Below, piece after piece: positions 63,206 to 64,000 of a stretch of DNA of 64,000 nucleotides. The position numbers and the translations under genes are program-made. Source of the stretch: Frateuria_A sp051900425 (GTDB lineage Bacteria > Pseudomonadota > Gammaproteobacteria > Xanthomonadales > Rhodanobacteraceae); the NCBI RefSeq assembly GCF_051900425.1, contig NZ_JBHZGK010000006.1, positions 186,001-250,000 of the forward strand, read 5' to 3'. Under the pieces are notes generated by a model. That model saw nothing but the letters and a program-made list of their open reading frames with translations. It did no database searches and had not been told where the DNA came from. How positions within the stretch are numbered: position 1 is the stretch's first letter; every line of letters starts with the position of its first letter.

Positions 63206-64000
63206 ATGAGCACCACCGACCTCACCCTTGTCCGCCCCGACGATTGGCACCTGCACCTGCGCGACGGCGCCATGCTGGCCGCCGTGCTGCCGCATACCGC
63301 GCGCTGCTTTGCACGCGCCATCGTGATGCCCAACCTCAAGCCGCCGGTGACCACGGTGGCGCTCGCCCGCGCCTACCGCGAGCGCATCCTGGCCGCCTTG
63401 CCCGCGGGGGCGCAGTTCGAGCCGTTGATGACGCTCTACCTGACCGAGGCCACCACGCCGGACGACATCGCCCAAGCGAGCGCCAGCGGTTTCGTCCACG
63501 CGGTCAAGTACTACCCGGCCGGTGCGACCACCAACGCGGCCAGCGGCGTCACCGACCTGCGCCGCTGCTACCCGGTGTTCGAGGCGATGCAGAAACACGG
63601 CCTGCCCCTGCTGATGCACGGCGAAGTCACCGACCCGGCGGTCGACGTGTTCGACCGCGAGCCGGTCTTCGTCGAGCGCCACCTCACCACCCTGCTGCGC
63701 GATTTCCCGGCGCTGCGCATGGTGCTCGAACACATCACCACCAGCGAGGCGGCGCAGTTCGTGCGCGAGGCGCCCGCGCACGTCGGCGCCACCATCACGC
63801 CGCAGCACCTGTTGATGAACCGCAACGCGATCTTTGCCGGCGGCCTGCGCCCGCACAGTTACTGCCTGCCCGTGCTCAAGCGCGAAAGCCATCGCCAGGC
63901 GCTGGTTGCGGTGGCCACCAGCGGCGACCCGAGCTTCTTCCTGGGCACCGACAGCGCGCCGCACCCGCGCCACGCCAAGGAGAGCAGTTGCGGCTGCGCC
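63206..64000 (+). CDS. pyrC: Dihydroorotase PyrC (3' end outside the window)
   Basis: The first 265 codons of a class II dihydroorotase. The metal-binding His pair is in 'RPDDWHLHLRDGAMLAAVLP' (residues 15 and 17), and 'ATTNAASGVTDLRRCYPVFE' and 'LPLLMHGEVTDPAVDVFDRE' supply later metal ligands. 'FLGTDSAPHPRHAKESSCGC' carries the catalytic Asp region. It closes carbamoyl aspartate to dihydroorotate in pyrimidine synthesis. The gene runs off the right edge; the start at 63206 begins the conserved N-terminus. Confidence 0.95.
   Translation, partial: MSTTDLTLVRPDDWHLHLRDGAMLAAVLPHTARCFARAIVMPNLKPPVTTVALARAYRERILAALPAGAQFEPLMTLYLTEATTPDDIAQASASGFVHAVKYYPAGATTNAASGVTDLRRCYPVFEAMQKHGLPLLMHGEVTDPAVDVFDREPVFVERHLTTLLRDFPALRMVLEHITTSEAAQFVREAPAHVGATITPQHLLMNRNAIFAGGLRPHSYCLPVLKRESHRQALVAVATSGDPSFFLGTDSAPHPRHAKESSCGCA

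Overview
The window comes from a high-GC gammaproteobacterium of the order Xanthomonadales, most likely the Rhodanobacteraceae (Rhodanobacter, Dyella, Frateuria or Luteibacter type). The evidence is the suf operon led by a Rrf2 regulator of the gammaproteobacterial SUF type, a candidate effector carrying an XVIPCD-like C-terminus (a domain of Xanthomonadales type IV secretion effectors), an unlinked amgK-murU pair, REP-like palindromes of the GGTGGGCTTCAGCCCACC type, and many small Xanthomonadales-type hypothetical proteins. No rRNA, tRNA, CRISPR array, transposase or integrase was found. It reads as chromosomal, with small accessory insertions.

Layout. 1-4.0 kb: the start of an AsmA-family gene, small membrane proteins, a DUF1615 lipoprotein and a DUF763 protein, separated by REP-like repeats. 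4.1-7.6 kb: amgK-murU cell-wall recycling and an HWE histidine kinase. 7.6-10.8 kb: an M1 peptidase translationally coupled to a membrane protein. 11.2-19.4 kb: iron-sulfur cluster biogenesis. The chain is sufR-sufB-ACT protein-sufC-sufD, whose stops and starts all overlap, followed by sufS; a Rieske ferredoxin and a GNAT lie just beyond. A candidate operator overlaps the predicted sufR promoter. 19.5-28 kb: a nucleotide-sugar dehydrogenase, small enzymes, two GST-fold proteins, secreted proteins and an alpha/beta hydrolase. 28-31.3 kb: DNA ligase D and a membrane protein with an HExxH motif. 31.5-36.3 kb: a methyltransferase, a diguanylate cyclase and a two-gene split-borosin-like RiPP locus, then a secreted protein. 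36.4-40.5 kb: a LuxR-type regulator facing a perfect 16-bp palindrome, a large secreted protein and a frameshifted gene. 40.8-51.8 kb: a secreted subtilase, two peroxiredoxin-like proteins, a TPR lipoprotein, a beta-propeller protein, stress-type BON and DUF3341-like proteins, a TupA-like ATP-grasp protein and an M61 peptidase. 52-54 kb: a probable antibacterial type IV secretion effector with its LprI-like immunity protein. 54.2-64 kb: mixed enzymes, a large hybrid histidine kinase, mtfA and the start of pyrC.

The most notable system is at 34.2-35.4 kb. A methylase-fold protein carries the alpha-N-methyltransferase signatures of borosin enzymes. Next to it is an 89-residue protein that looks like a borosin precursor: a small helical binding domain, a short core region and an acidic tail. 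A membrane-linked GGDEF enzyme starts 16 bp after the precursor and may be co-transcribed with it. The second notable system is the effector/immunity pair at 52.0-54.0 kb.
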